This document shows, in pieces, positions 23,133 through 30,492 of a stretch of DNA of 31,076 nucleotides. Each line of letters begins with the position of its first letter. The first letter of the stretch is position 1. The position numbers and the translations under genes are program-made. The stretch is from contig JBKDXM010000001.1 of assembly GCA_046306335.1 (NCBI GenBank), forward strand, positions 1-31,076, in the 5' to 3' direction. This DNA is from UBA2386 sp046306335. Its GTDB lineage: Bacteria; Planctomycetota; UBA1135; UBA2386. The notes below the pieces were generated by a model that was not told the DNA's origin, searched no databases, and saw only the letters and a program-made list of their open reading frames with translations.

Positions 23133-24467
23133 ATGGGACACGTCGTGCTGGGCGCGCCACCGATCGCCCGCTACCACCTGCACGAGCGCCTGCTGCGCGT
23201 CCTGCGCCAGCGCAGCCATCGCGTGTCCCTCTTGCCGTTGGCGCCGGCGGAGGCGACCTTCTGGCGGCACCAGGGCGAGTACCTCGCGCGCCTGCCAGCG
23301 GGCAGCGATCGCGCCGCAGTCGCCGACTGGCCGTTCGACGAATTCGCCGGCGGCCGCCGCGGCGCGCACCGCCAGCGCCGCGCCGCCTCGGCCGCGGCGC
23401 TCGCCGCGTGGTTCGCCGCCGAACGGCCCGACGTCGTCGTCCTCGACCAACGGCGCGACGCCACGGCCGCGCTGCTGCACTTCGCCGCGCGCGCCCACGG
23501 CTGCCGGACCCTCTGGCTCGGCGACGGGCTCTTGCCGCACACCCTGCAATGCGACGAACGCGGCATCGACGGCGATGCGGCCTTCGGCGGGCGCGACGCC
23601 GACGGGCTGCGCGTCGTGCGCCCTGACCGCGAACTGCTCGCGGCCTGCCTCGCACACGCGCTGGCGCAGGCGCCGCCGTTCGCGCTGCCGCGCGCTGCGA
23701 TCCAGACGCCGCCGTGGCGGCAGCGCCTCGCCGACGCCGTCGCGACGGTCCGCACCGACGGCGTCGCCGCCGGCTGGGCGAGCCTGTGGGCCTTCGCGTC
23801 GGCGCTGCCGACGGCGACGCCGCGGCCAGCGCCGTGGCGCCTGCCCGACGCACCGTTCCTGACGGTGCTGCTGCAGGACGCCAGCGATGCGCGGATCGTC
23901 CGCGACGCATCGGCGCCGCCGACCGCCCGTCGCCTCATCGCTGCCGCGACGGCCGCGAGCCACGCCCTCGGCTGCGGCGGGCGCCTCGCCGTCGTGGCCG
24001 CCGGACAGACGGCCGGCGGCCGTCTCGGTGGCCACCCGCTGTTGCCCGCGCGCGCCGCGCCGCTGGCCGCGGCCACCGCGCTCGCCGTCGCGACCATCAA
24101 CCACCCGGCAGCGAGCGTCGCACTGCTAGCTGGCACGCCGGTCGCCCACCTCGGGCGGGCGCTCTACGGAATCCGGGGCGTCGCCCGCGCGGCGGCCGGC
24201 CTCGACGACCTGACGCCAGCGCTCGCCGACGCCCTCGCCCACGACTACCCCGCCCTGCGGGCACGGGCCCTGACGTGGCTGTTCCGCCATGGCCACGTCT
24301 GGTGCTCGGGCAGCCAACCGGACCACAACGGCATCGTCGGGCTGGCCGCCGCCATCGAGGCCCGCTTGGCGCCGCTGCCCCAGCACCCGCCGCTGCGACC
24401 GCGCCTCGGCCCGCCGTGGCCGCTGGCGGCGGCCAACCCGGACGCCCGCCGCGACCTGATTCCCTGA
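23133..24467 (+). CDS. KpsS-like capsule polysaccharide protein
   Basis: Resembles KpsS, the glycosyltransferase that begins the Kdo linker on phosphatidylglycerol for group 2 capsules. The 444-residue product lines up by order of motifs: HVVLGAPPIARYHLHERLL with RSHRVSLLPLAPAEATFW at the start, a central LDQRRDATAALLHFAARAHG and GDGLLPHTLQCDERGID, then FLTVLLQDASDARIVRDAS (KpsS PLQVxxDSQI), and TINHPAASVALLAGTPVAHLGRALYGIRG (KpsS NStvGlsAL...PviaLGrAiYd). The KHHP block of KpsS is not visible and EEGYLRP is changed, so activity or substrate may differ. Start: ATG 23133, where family similarity begins; ATG 23115 and GTG 23103 are in frame. Next genes encode a flippase and a glycosyltransferase, supporting a surface-glycan role. 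Confidence 0.72.
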   Translation: MGHVVLGAPPIARYHLHERLLRVLRQRSHRVSLLPLAPAEATFWRHQGEYLARLPAGSDRAAVADWPFDEFAGGRRGAHRQRRAASAAALAAWFAAERPDVVVLDQRRDATAALLHFAARAHGCRTLWLGDGLLPHTLQCDERGIDGDAAFGGRDADGLRVVRPDRELLAACLAHALAQAPPFALPRAAIQTPPWRQRLADAVATVRTDGVAAGWASLWAFASALPTATPRPAPWRLPDAPFLTVLLQDASDARIVRDASAPPTARRLIAAATAASHALGCGGRLAVVAAGQTAGGRLGGHPLLPARAAPLAAATALAVATINHPAASVALLAGTPVAHLGRALYGIRGVARAAAGLDDLTPALADALAHDYPALRARALTWLFRHGHVWCSGSQPDHNGIVGLAAAIEARLAPLPQHPPLRPRLGPPWPLAAANPDARRDLIP

Positions 24468-24587
24468 GCCCGCACGCCGCGGCGACCACCGCTGGCCCCG
24501 GCATCGCTCGGCCGGCAGTCCCGCCCGACGTCCACCCGGCGATCAGGCCAGTTCGAGTGCACCCGCGAACGCGGATCTGCCGATGGC

Positions 24588-26018
24588 ATGGGCGTGCAGC
24601 ACGGCGTCCGCCGCAACCTGATCGCCCTCGCCGGCGGCGCCGTCGCGCAGCGGCTGTGCCAGCTCGCCACGTTCGTGCTGATCGGCCGCGCGCTCGGCGT
24701 CGCCGGTCTCGGCGTGTTCGCGCAGGGCATGGCGCTCGCCGCCGTGCTGGCGACCGTGGCGGCGGCCGGACTCGGGCAGGCGACCGCGCGGCGCGTCGCC
24801 GCAGCCCCCATGGCCGCGGGCGCCATCGTGCGCGCGGCCGTGCGCCGGCGCGCCGGTGTCGGCGCGCTGCTCGCGTTCGCGGTCGGCGTCGCCGCCGCGG
24901 CGGCGACCAGCGAGCCGTGGTTCTGGTGGCTGTGCGCGCTGCAGACGCTGCCGGCGGCCTGCGACCAGAAGCTGGCGCTCGACGCCAGCGGCAAGACCCG
25001 CGTCGACGTCCGCCTCGAAATCGCGGCCGCGCTCGCGCAGCTCGGGGCGACGGCCGCCTTGGTGATCGCCGAAGCCGGTTCGCCGGCCGCCTTCGCGGCG
25101 GTGGCACTGGGGGCCCGCTGCCTGCACGCGTGCGGCGCGGCACGGGCGATCCTCGCCTTGCCGGGACAACGGCATGACGGCGTCGCCAGCGACCGCGGCC
25201 ATGGTCGGTTGGCGTGCGGCCAGATCGCCCACGAACTGCTCGCGCTCGGCGACGTGTGGTTGGTCGCCGTCGCGCTCGGCGACGCGGCCGCCGGCCTCTA
25301 CGGCCTCGGCAGCCGCTTCGCGGTCGCGGCGCTCGTGCCGTCCGTCCAGGTCGCACGGTTGCTGCTGCCGCACCTGCTGCATGCGACACAGGGCGAGCGC
25401 GCCCGCACGCTCGGCGCCGCCTTGCGCGCGACGGCACTGACGACCCTGCCGCTGGCTGCGGGCGGGGCCGTCGCCGCCGACGGGCTGTGCGCGCTCGCCG
25501 GGCCGGCGTTCGCCGCCGCCGCCCCCGCGCTGCGGTTGCTGCTGCTCGCCGGGGTCGTCCAGCACCTCGGCTGGCAGTGCAGCCATGCGCTGCTGGCCGC
25601 CGGCCGCGATCGCCGCTACGCGCACAGCATGGTCTGGCCGGCCGCGGCGCACGCTGCGGCGGTCGCCTGCGCGCCGCTGTGGCTCGCCGACACCGCGGGG
25701 CTCGGCGCCGCGGCCGCCGCGGCCGCCGCGATCGCTGCCGCGGCGCAGACGGCCTACGCCGCGTGCGGGTTCGCGGCGACGCAGGCATGGACGGCGGTCC
25801 GCGCGCTCGACGTCGCGCAGCCCGCCGCGGTCGCGGCCCTGACCGCCGGCGCGGCCGCTGCCGCGGGCGGGCTCGTCGACGACGCGATGGCGCGACTCGC
25901 GCTGCAGTTGGCCGCCGGCGGCGGCGCCTGCGGCGTCGGACTCTGGCTCGTCGAGTTCCGCGGCCGCATCCACCGCATCGGCGACGGCCTCGCCGCCGCG
26001 AGCGGCTTCCGTTCCTGA
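24588..26018 (+). CDS. Wzx-like polysaccharide flippase
   Basis: Multi-pass membrane protein of the MOP/Wzx family, which moves lipid-linked glycan units across the inner membrane. The 476-residue product has about 12-14 hydrophobic segments and a start typical of the family, RNLIALAGGAVAQRLCQLATFVLIGRALGVAGLGVFAQG (two pieces, residues 9-47). Composition is extremely Ala-rich, with runs such as GAAAAAAAAIAAAAQ. ATG at 24588 fits the first helix; no ribosome binding site is seen. It is 120 bases after the KpsS-like gene and 44 bases before the glycosyltransferase, on the same strand. Confidence 0.8.
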   Translation: MGVQHGVRRNLIALAGGAVAQRLCQLATFVLIGRALGVAGLGVFAQGMALAAVLATVAAAGLGQATARRVAAAPMAAGAIVRAAVRRRAGVGALLAFAVGVAAAAATSEPWFWWLCALQTLPAACDQKLALDASGKTRVDVRLEIAAALAQLGATAALVIAEAGSPAAFAAVALGARCLHACGAARAILALPGQRHDGVASDRGHGRLACGQIAHELLALGDVWLVAVALGDAAAGLYGLGSRFAVAALVPSVQVARLLLPHLLHATQGERARTLGAALRATALTTLPLAAGGAVAADGLCALAGPAFAAAAPALRLLLLAGVVQHLGWQCSHALLAAGRDRRYAHSMVWPAAAHAAAVACAPLWLADTAGLGAAAAAAAAIAAAAQTAYAACGFAATQAWTAVRALDVAQPAAVAALTAGAAAAAGGLVDDAMARLALQLAAGGGACGVGLWLVEFRGRIHRIGDGLAAASGFRS

Positions 26019-26062
26019 CCGGCCGGCTCAATCCGCGGCGTGGAAGTGCCGATGCGAAGGGC

Positions 26063-27067
26063 ATGTCCCCGGCCCTCGCCACCACGGCCGCCGCCGCCGC
26101 GGCCCCACCGACGGCAGCGCCCCTCGTCAGCGTCGTGCTGATCACCTGCAACCGCGCCGGCATGCTGGCGCGCTGCCTCCGCACGCTCTTCGCGCAGACG
26201 TGGCGGCCGCTCGAGATCCTCGTCGTCGACGACGGCTCGACCGACGCGACGCCGGACGAACTGGCGCGGCTCGGTGCGACCGCCGGCGACGTGCCCTTCA
26301 CCGTGTTGCGCCACGCGCAGAACCGCGGCATCGGCGCCGCCCGCAACACCGGCATCGCCGCCGCGCGGGGCGAGTGGATCGCCTTCACCGACGACGACTG
26401 CGAAGCGGCGCCGGATTGGCTCGCCGAGCTGACGCGCACGGGGCTCGCACACCCCGACGCCGCCATCGTCGGCGGCGCCATCGACGAGCCGCCGCGGCCG
26501 ACGTGGGCCCAGCGCGCCAGCGAGGGGCTCAACCACCTCGGCAACGCCGATGCGGAGGTCCGCGCCGTCGTCGGCTGCAACATGGCCTTCCGCGCCGCCT
26601 TCCTGCGCGCGCACCCGTTCGACGAAGGCGCCCGCAACTACGCCGACGAACTCGATCGCTGCCTCGTCGCGCGCCGCCAGGGACATCGCATCCGCTTCAC
26701 GCCCGCGGCGCGGGTCGTGCACCACCACCGGCACACGATCGCGTCCTTCCTGCGCCAGCAGTGGCGGCGCGGCGCCGGCTCGGTCTGGGTGCGCGCCCGG
26801 CACCGCGCCGGCCTGTGGCCACGCAAGAACTACGTCGTCGCCGGGCTCGTCGCGTCGCCGTTGGCCTTCGCCGTGGTGCCGCCAGCGGCGGCCACGGGCT
26901 TCGCCGCGGCGTGCGCCGCCGCCTTCCTCACCCAGACGGTCGCGCTCGACCGTCGGCGCGGCAAGTCGTGGCGTTCGACGTTGGCCACGCTGCCGCTCGT
27001 GCTCGCCGGCTACCTCGCCGAGTTCGGCGGCGCTGCGCACGCGCTCGTGCGCGGCCGGCGCCAGTAG
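26063..27067 (+). CDS. Family 2 glycosyltransferase
   Basis: GT-A fold inverting glycosyltransferase, 334 residues, probably membrane-associated. It has an Ala/Pro-rich lead (1-20), the nucleotide-binding VSVVLITCNR and LVVDDGSTD (D56-D57), GIGAARNTGIAAARGEW, the DxD-type FTDDDCE (D110-D112) and VGCNMAFRAAFL plus NYADELDRCLVARRQGHRI, which positions the general base region. Two hydrophobic segments lie near the C-terminus (about 256-310), so it may be anchored. ATG at 26063 has AAGG just upstream; the frame extends 283 codons further upstream but this overlaps the flippase gene in another frame. Sugar donor and acceptor unknown. Confidence 0.88.
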   Translation: MSPALATTAAAAAAPPTAAPLVSVVLITCNRAGMLARCLRTLFAQTWRPLEILVVDDGSTDATPDELARLGATAGDVPFTVLRHAQNRGIGAARNTGIAAARGEWIAFTDDDCEAAPDWLAELTRTGLAHPDAAIVGGAIDEPPRPTWAQRASEGLNHLGNADAEVRAVVGCNMAFRAAFLRAHPFDEGARNYADELDRCLVARRQGHRIRFTPAARVVHHHRHTIASFLRQQWRRGAGSVWVRARHRAGLWPRKNYVVAGLVASPLAFAVVPPAAATGFAAACAAAFLTQTVALDRRRGKSWRSTLATLPLVLAGYLAEFGGAAHALVRGRRQ

Positions 27068-27092
27068 CCGACGGTCCGGGCGGCGGTCGCCG

Positions 27093-27650
27093 TCAGCCGT
27101 GCGCGACGGGCAGTGGCGCCTTGTGCATCGACTTGAGGGTGGGCCGCGTCCGCGGCTTGCGCTGGCCCATCAGTTCGCGCGCCAGCATGTCCTCGAGCTC
27201 CCGGTCGCGCTGCGCGGCCGCCGCCTTCATGCCGGCTTCGAGGTCCTTCGCCGCGGCGCCGTTCGGGCAGGTCATGCGCTGGGCCTGCGCGGCGGCGTCG
27301 AAGAAGCGCGCGCCGGGCTGGACCGCCGCGAGGCGCACGCCGTCGTGCGTCGTGACGATCGAACCTTCGGGCACCTCGACCCAGTGGCCGCGGGCCAGCA
27401 GGCTCTCGCGCTCCGACCAGCGGTCGCGCGGCTGCGGTTCGATGCCACGCGCGTCGTCGAGCAGGTAGGTCGGCGACACGTCGTAGTGCTGGCACAGCGC
27501 GAGCAGCATCGGCAGGGTCGGCAACGACCGCCCCTGCTCGAGGTGCGACATCGTCGCGGGACGGACGCCGAGGATCTTGGCGGTCACGCCCTGGGCTTCG
27601 CGCTTGAGGCGCGTGCGGAGGAAGAACAGCTTGAGGTGCAGGCGACGCAT
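27093..27650 (-). CDS. XRE-type helix-turn-helix regulator
   Basis: DNA-binding protein, 185 residues. The N-terminal domain (about 5-65) is a Cro/CI-type HTH: LKREAQGVTAKILGVRPATMSHLEQGRSLPTLPMLLALCQHYDVSPTYLL contains the recognition helix near PATMSHLEQG (pieces described; residues 16-65). The remaining 120 residues lack a known domain: a segment EVPEGSIVTTHDGVRLA followed by a charged helix (AAAQRDRELEDMLARELMG) and a basic tail. ATG at 27650 has no ribosome binding site; an in-frame upstream extension exists but is Arg/Ser-rich. Divergent from the rsmJ-like gene across a 220-base region with inverted repeats, so it may regulate itself and its neighbour. Function not assigned. Confidence 0.75.
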   Translation of the reverse strand: MRRLHLKLFFLRTRLKREAQGVTAKILGVRPATMSHLEQGRSLPTLPMLLALCQHYDVSPTYLLDDARGIEPQPRDRWSERESLLARGHWVEVPEGSIVTTHDGVRLAAVQPGARFFDAAAQAQRMTCPNGAAAKDLEAGMKAAAAQRDRELEDMLARELMGQRKPRTRPTLKSMHKAPLPVAHG

Positions 27651-27718
27651 GGATGTAGGGAGGTTCGTTCGGCTCGACCGCCGCGCCCGTGCCATCCACG
27701 GTGGTGACGATCTGCGAA

Positions 27719-27727
27719 ACGGTAGCA
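27719..27727 (-). promoter_or_regulatory. Possible extended -10 for the XRE regulator
   Basis: Minus strand TGCTACCGT (extended -10 form TGnTAnnnT) overlaps an inverted repeat CGGT-AGC-ACCG. No -35 is apparent. Predicted leader about 60 bases. Confidence 0.25.
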
Positions 27728-27797
27728 CCGAAAATCGCATCCGGCCGGAAACCGGTCGGCTGCGCAGTCCCGAGACGAAGCGGATGGCGCCGTGTCG

Positions 27798-27810
27798 CCC
27801 ATGGCATGGG
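27798..27810. promoter_or_regulatory. Palindrome between the divergent regulator and rsmJ-like gene
   Basis: CCCATG-G-CATGGG, a perfect 6-bp inverted repeat with one central base, lies 61 bases before the rsmJ-like ATG. It is a candidate operator, possibly for the adjacent XRE protein. Confidence 0.3.
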
Positions 27811-27870
27811 ACGCTCGCGAACGCCATCCTCTGCAAGGTTCGTCCACTCCGCGTTTGCGGAGGCACGACG

Positions 27871-28620
27871 ATGCGACCTAGCGCCCACATGCCGCCGGTA
27901 ACGCTCGCACCTGACGCCAATGCCGCCGATCAGGCGTTGGCGCGCGTCCACGGCGTCCCGCTCGCCCGGGCACTCGACCCGACGACCTGGCAATTGGTGC
28001 GCGCCGGGCGCTCGTTGGCGCTGCGCGGCCCCGCCGGCCCCGACGCCGTCACCGTCGCGCTCGACCTCGCGCAAGGACCGCTCTCGCGTCGACTTCGGCA
28101 AGCGCGACCCGACGACCTGCTGCCGCGCGCGGTCGGCCTGCACAAGCGCCCCGGCCCACCGAGCGTGTTCGACGCGACGCTCGGCCTCGGCCGCGACGCA
28201 ATGACGCTCGCGCATCTCGGCTGCCGCGTCGTCGCATTCGAGCGGGTGCCGGCGTTCGCCTGCCTCGTCGCGTCCGCGATCGCCGGCACGTGGCTGGCGC
28301 GGAATCTGACCGTCCATGGCGGGGACGCCGTGGCCGCCCTGCGCGCGCTGTCCCCGGCCGAGCGCCCCGACGTGGTGCTGCTCGACCCGATGTTCGAGAC
28401 GCACGGCGCGGCGCAGGTGAAGAAGGAAGCGCAGGCCTGCCGCGCGCTCGCCGGTCCGCCCGACGATCCCGCCGGGCTCTTCGCCGCCGCGCTCGCCGCC
28501 GCGCGCGAACGCGTCGTCGTCAAGCGCGACGCCGACGCTGCGCCGCTCGCGCCCGGACCGTCGTTCGTCGTCGCCGGCGAACGTGTGCGCTTCGACGTCT
28601 ACCTCGCGCCGCCGCGGTAG
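27871..28620 (+). CDS. rsmJ: RsmJ-like 16S rRNA (guanine-N2)-methyltransferase
   Basis: SAM-dependent methyltransferase related to RsmJ (YhiQ), which modifies G1516 of 16S rRNA in E. coli. The 249-residue product matches its 250-residue relative by motif: VFDATLGLGRDAMTLAHLGCRVVAFERVP (SAM site, about 110-138, quoted in part), VVLLDPMFETHGAAQVKKEAQ and RVVVKRDADAAPL. ATG at 27871 has GGAGG at a 7-base spacing, the best ribosome binding site in the window, and the reading frame's first ATG upstream is not better. Its last 22 bases overlap the prmA end on the opposite strand. RsmJ is best known from Gammaproteobacteria, so exact target is inferred. Confidence 0.85.
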   Translation: MRPSAHMPPVTLAPDANAADQALARVHGVPLARALDPTTWQLVRAGRSLALRGPAGPDAVTVALDLAQGPLSRRLRQARPDDLLPRAVGLHKRPGPPSVFDATLGLGRDAMTLAHLGCRVVAFERVPAFACLVASAIAGTWLARNLTVHGGDAVAALRALSPAERPDVVLLDPMFETHGAAQVKKEAQACRALAGPPDDPAGLFAAALAAARERVVVKRDADAAPLAPGPSFVVAGERVRFDVYLAPPR

Positions 28621-29378
28621 CCGACGCTGGTGAAGTCGCCGACGGTGACGCGGTGCGCGATCGGCGCGCCCACCATCGCGGCGACGCCGTCGACCTCGTG
28701 CGCACGCAGGCCGCTGAGCACGAGCGCGTGGCTCCGCTGCCAGCGCGCCAGCATCGCCGGCATCGCCGCGCGCAGTTCGTCGCCGGTCATGTTCGCGACC
28801 ATGCCGTGCACGGCAGGCAGCGCCTCGGCGCCGCCGAGCAGCACTTCGGCGTCGGGCAGCAGTTCGCGCGTCGCCGCGACCGAAGCCGCCTCGACGTCGC
28901 ACGCGGCGATGCGCGGGCAGCCGCGCACGCGCGCGTAGAGGGCCAGGATGCCGGAGCCCGTGCCGACGTCGGCGAACGTCGGCGGCGCGTCCCACATCGC
29001 GTGCAGGCAGCGCAGCGCCGCCTGCGTGCTGCCGTGCGCGCCGCTGCCGAAGGCGCCCCCGCGCGGCCCCACCACCTCGACGCCGACCAAGTCCCCCCGC
29101 CCCACGACCCACCGCGGCCCTACCAGCAGGTCGTCGGCGACGACGATCGGCCGGTCGGCTTCGAGGCCGGTGATCGCGGCGGCCTGCGGATCGGCGGCGA
29201 GTTCGCGCACGGCGACGCCGCCGAACGGCAGCGCGGGCAGCGGCCCGGCGAGCCACACGGTCAGCGCATCGTCGCCTTCGAGCGCGCCCTGCACGTCGGC
29301 GTGCACGTGCAGCCAGTCGAGCGCCGCCGCGGCGTCGGGCCCGCGCAGTTCGTAGACGCGCGGCGAGGCCGGCGTCAC
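28599..29378 (-). CDS. prmA: PrmA-like ribosomal protein L11 methyltransferase
   Basis: SAM-dependent methyltransferase that trimethylates ribosomal protein L11 in its relatives. The 259-residue product has the PrmA series: AFGSGAHGSTQAALRCL (AFGTGxH in others), FADVGTGSGILALYA, VANMTGDEL and LSGL. Its N-terminal substrate-recognition part is short and divergent; the usual VLDLGCGSG and NxLA are slightly altered. GTG start at 29378 overlaps the coaC stop (GTGA). The stop TAG at 28599-28601 lies inside the opposite rsmJ-like gene. Confidence 0.85.
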   Translation of the reverse strand: MTPASPRVYELRGPDAAAALDWLHVHADVQGALEGDDALTVWLAGPLPALPFGGVAVRELAADPQAAAITGLEADRPIVVADDLLVGPRWVVGRGDLVGVEVVGPRGGAFGSGAHGSTQAALRCLHAMWDAPPTFADVGTGSGILALYARVRGCPRIAACDVEAASVAATRELLPDAEVLLGGAEALPAVHGMVANMTGDELRAAMPAMLARWQRSHALVLSGLRAHEVDGVAAMVGAPIAHRVTVGDFTSVGYRGGAR

Positions 29379-29920
29379 GCCGGGACCCCGAGCATCTGCA
29401 GCGCGCGGGCCAGGATCGCCTCGGGCTCGACCATGCGGCCGATCGCGTCGTAGCCCTCGGCGAGGTGGCCTTCGACCGGGCCGAGGACGTGCGCGCCGCG
29501 GGCCTGGATGCGCGCGACGTTGTCGCGCGTCGCCGCCGCCAGCCACATGGCGTCGTTCATCGCCGGGCACAGCAGCAGCGGGCAGCGGCAGGTCAACGCC
29601 AGCAGCGACACCGCGTCGTCGGCCGCGCCAGCGGCGAGCCGCGCCAGCACGCCGGCGGTCGCCGGCGCCACGACGTACAGGTCGGCGGCGCGGGCGGCGG
29701 CGATGTGCGGCGGCGAGCCGTCGGGATCGATCTGCGTCGGCGAGACGATGGCCTTGTGGCCGGTCAGGCCCTCGAACGTCAGCGCGCCGACGTACTGCTG
29801 CGCGCCGGCGCTCATCACCGCGCGCACGGCGACGCCCTTCTGCACGAGGCGGCTGGCGAGGAAGCAGGCCTTGTAGGCGGCGATGCCACCGCCGACGCCG
29901 AGCAGCACGGTCTTGCTCAT
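29375..29920 (-). CDS. coaC: Phosphopantothenoylcysteine decarboxylase (CoaC flavoprotein, stand-alone)
   Basis: FMN enzyme that decarboxylates 4'-phosphopantothenoylcysteine in coenzyme A synthesis. The 181-residue product corresponds to the N-terminal half of bifunctional CoaBC: LLGVGGGIAAYKACFLASRL start, SPPHIAAARAADLYVVAPATA and LCPAMNDAMW (the PAMNxxMW substrate motif). It ends cleanly after the CoaC fold, without the CoaB synthetase domain, and the next gene is prmA. ATG at 29920 overlaps the gmk stop. CoaB is expected elsewhere in the genome. Confidence 0.9.
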   Translation of the reverse strand: MSKTVLLGVGGGIAAYKACFLASRLVQKGVAVRAVMSAGAQQYVGALTFEGLTGHKAIVSPTQIDPDGSPPHIAAARAADLYVVAPATAGVLARLAAGAADDAVSLLALTCRCPLLLCPAMNDAMWLAAATRDNVARIQARGAHVLGPVEGHLAEGYDAIGRMVEPEAILARALQMLGVPA

Positions 29921-30492
29921 GGCCAGATGCGCGCCTCGACCTCGCGGATGGTCGTCGCCAGGTCGACGTTCTCCAGGATCACGTCGTACAGCGGCCGGCC
30001 GCCGACCGCCTCGCGCGCGGCCCGCAGTTCGTCCTCGGCGATGCGCACGCGCTGCTCGATCTCGGCGGCTTCATTGCTGCCGCGGTGCACGAGGCGGCGG
30101 CGCAGCTCGTCGATGCTCGGCGGCGCGATGAACACGTAGAGCCCCTCGACGCCGCGCTCGCGCAGCTGGCGCGTGCCCTTCACCTCGATCTCCAGCAGGA
30201 ACGTCCGGCCGCGGGCGAGGGCGGCGTCCATCGGCCAGCGCGGCGTGCCGTATAGGTTGCCGTTGTAGCTCGCCCACTCCAGGAACTGGTTCTCGCCGAT
30301 GCGCTTCTGGAAGTCGTCGCGCTCCAGGAAGTGGTAGTCGACGCCGTCGCGCTCGCCGTCGCGGCGCTTGCGCGTCGTCGCGCTGACCGAGAACTCGACC
30401 TCGGGCCGCTGCTTGAGCGCGCGGCAGACGGAGGTCTTGCCGGCCCCGGACGGGCCCGAGATCACCACCAGCCTGCCGCGTGCCGTGCTCAT
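29917..30492 (-). CDS. gmk: Guanylate kinase
   Basis: Phosphorylates GMP to GDP using ATP. The 191-residue product has the P-loop GPSGAGKTSV at about 12-21, SATTRKRRDGERDGVDYHFL (GMP-binding), FLEWASYNGNLYGTP and a helical lid. ATG at 30492 overlaps the yicC stop by 4 bases and its own stop overlaps coaC. yicC-gmk-coaC(BC) is a common bacterial order; rpoZ, often between gmk and coaBC, is not here. Confidence 0.95.
   Translation of the reverse strand: MSTARGRLVVISGPSGAGKTSVCRALKQRPEVEFSVSATTRKRRDGERDGVDYHFLERDDFQKRIGENQFLEWASYNGNLYGTPRWPMDAALARGRTFLLEIEVKGTRQLRERGVEGLYVFIAPPSIDELRRRLVHRGSNEAAEIEQRVRIAEDELRAAREAVGGRPLYDVILENVDLATTIREVEARIWP

Noticed and set aside
24097..26637. 846-codon minus-strand open frame opposite the flippase and glycosyltransferase genes
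   Set aside because: Almost pure Arg/Pro/Ala sequence with no domain; the plus-strand genes explain the region.
27068..27092. Possible terminator between the GT2 and XRE genes
   Set aside because: Only 25 bases with a weak 5-bp symmetry (GACGG/CCGTC) and no T-tract; not strong enough to annotate.
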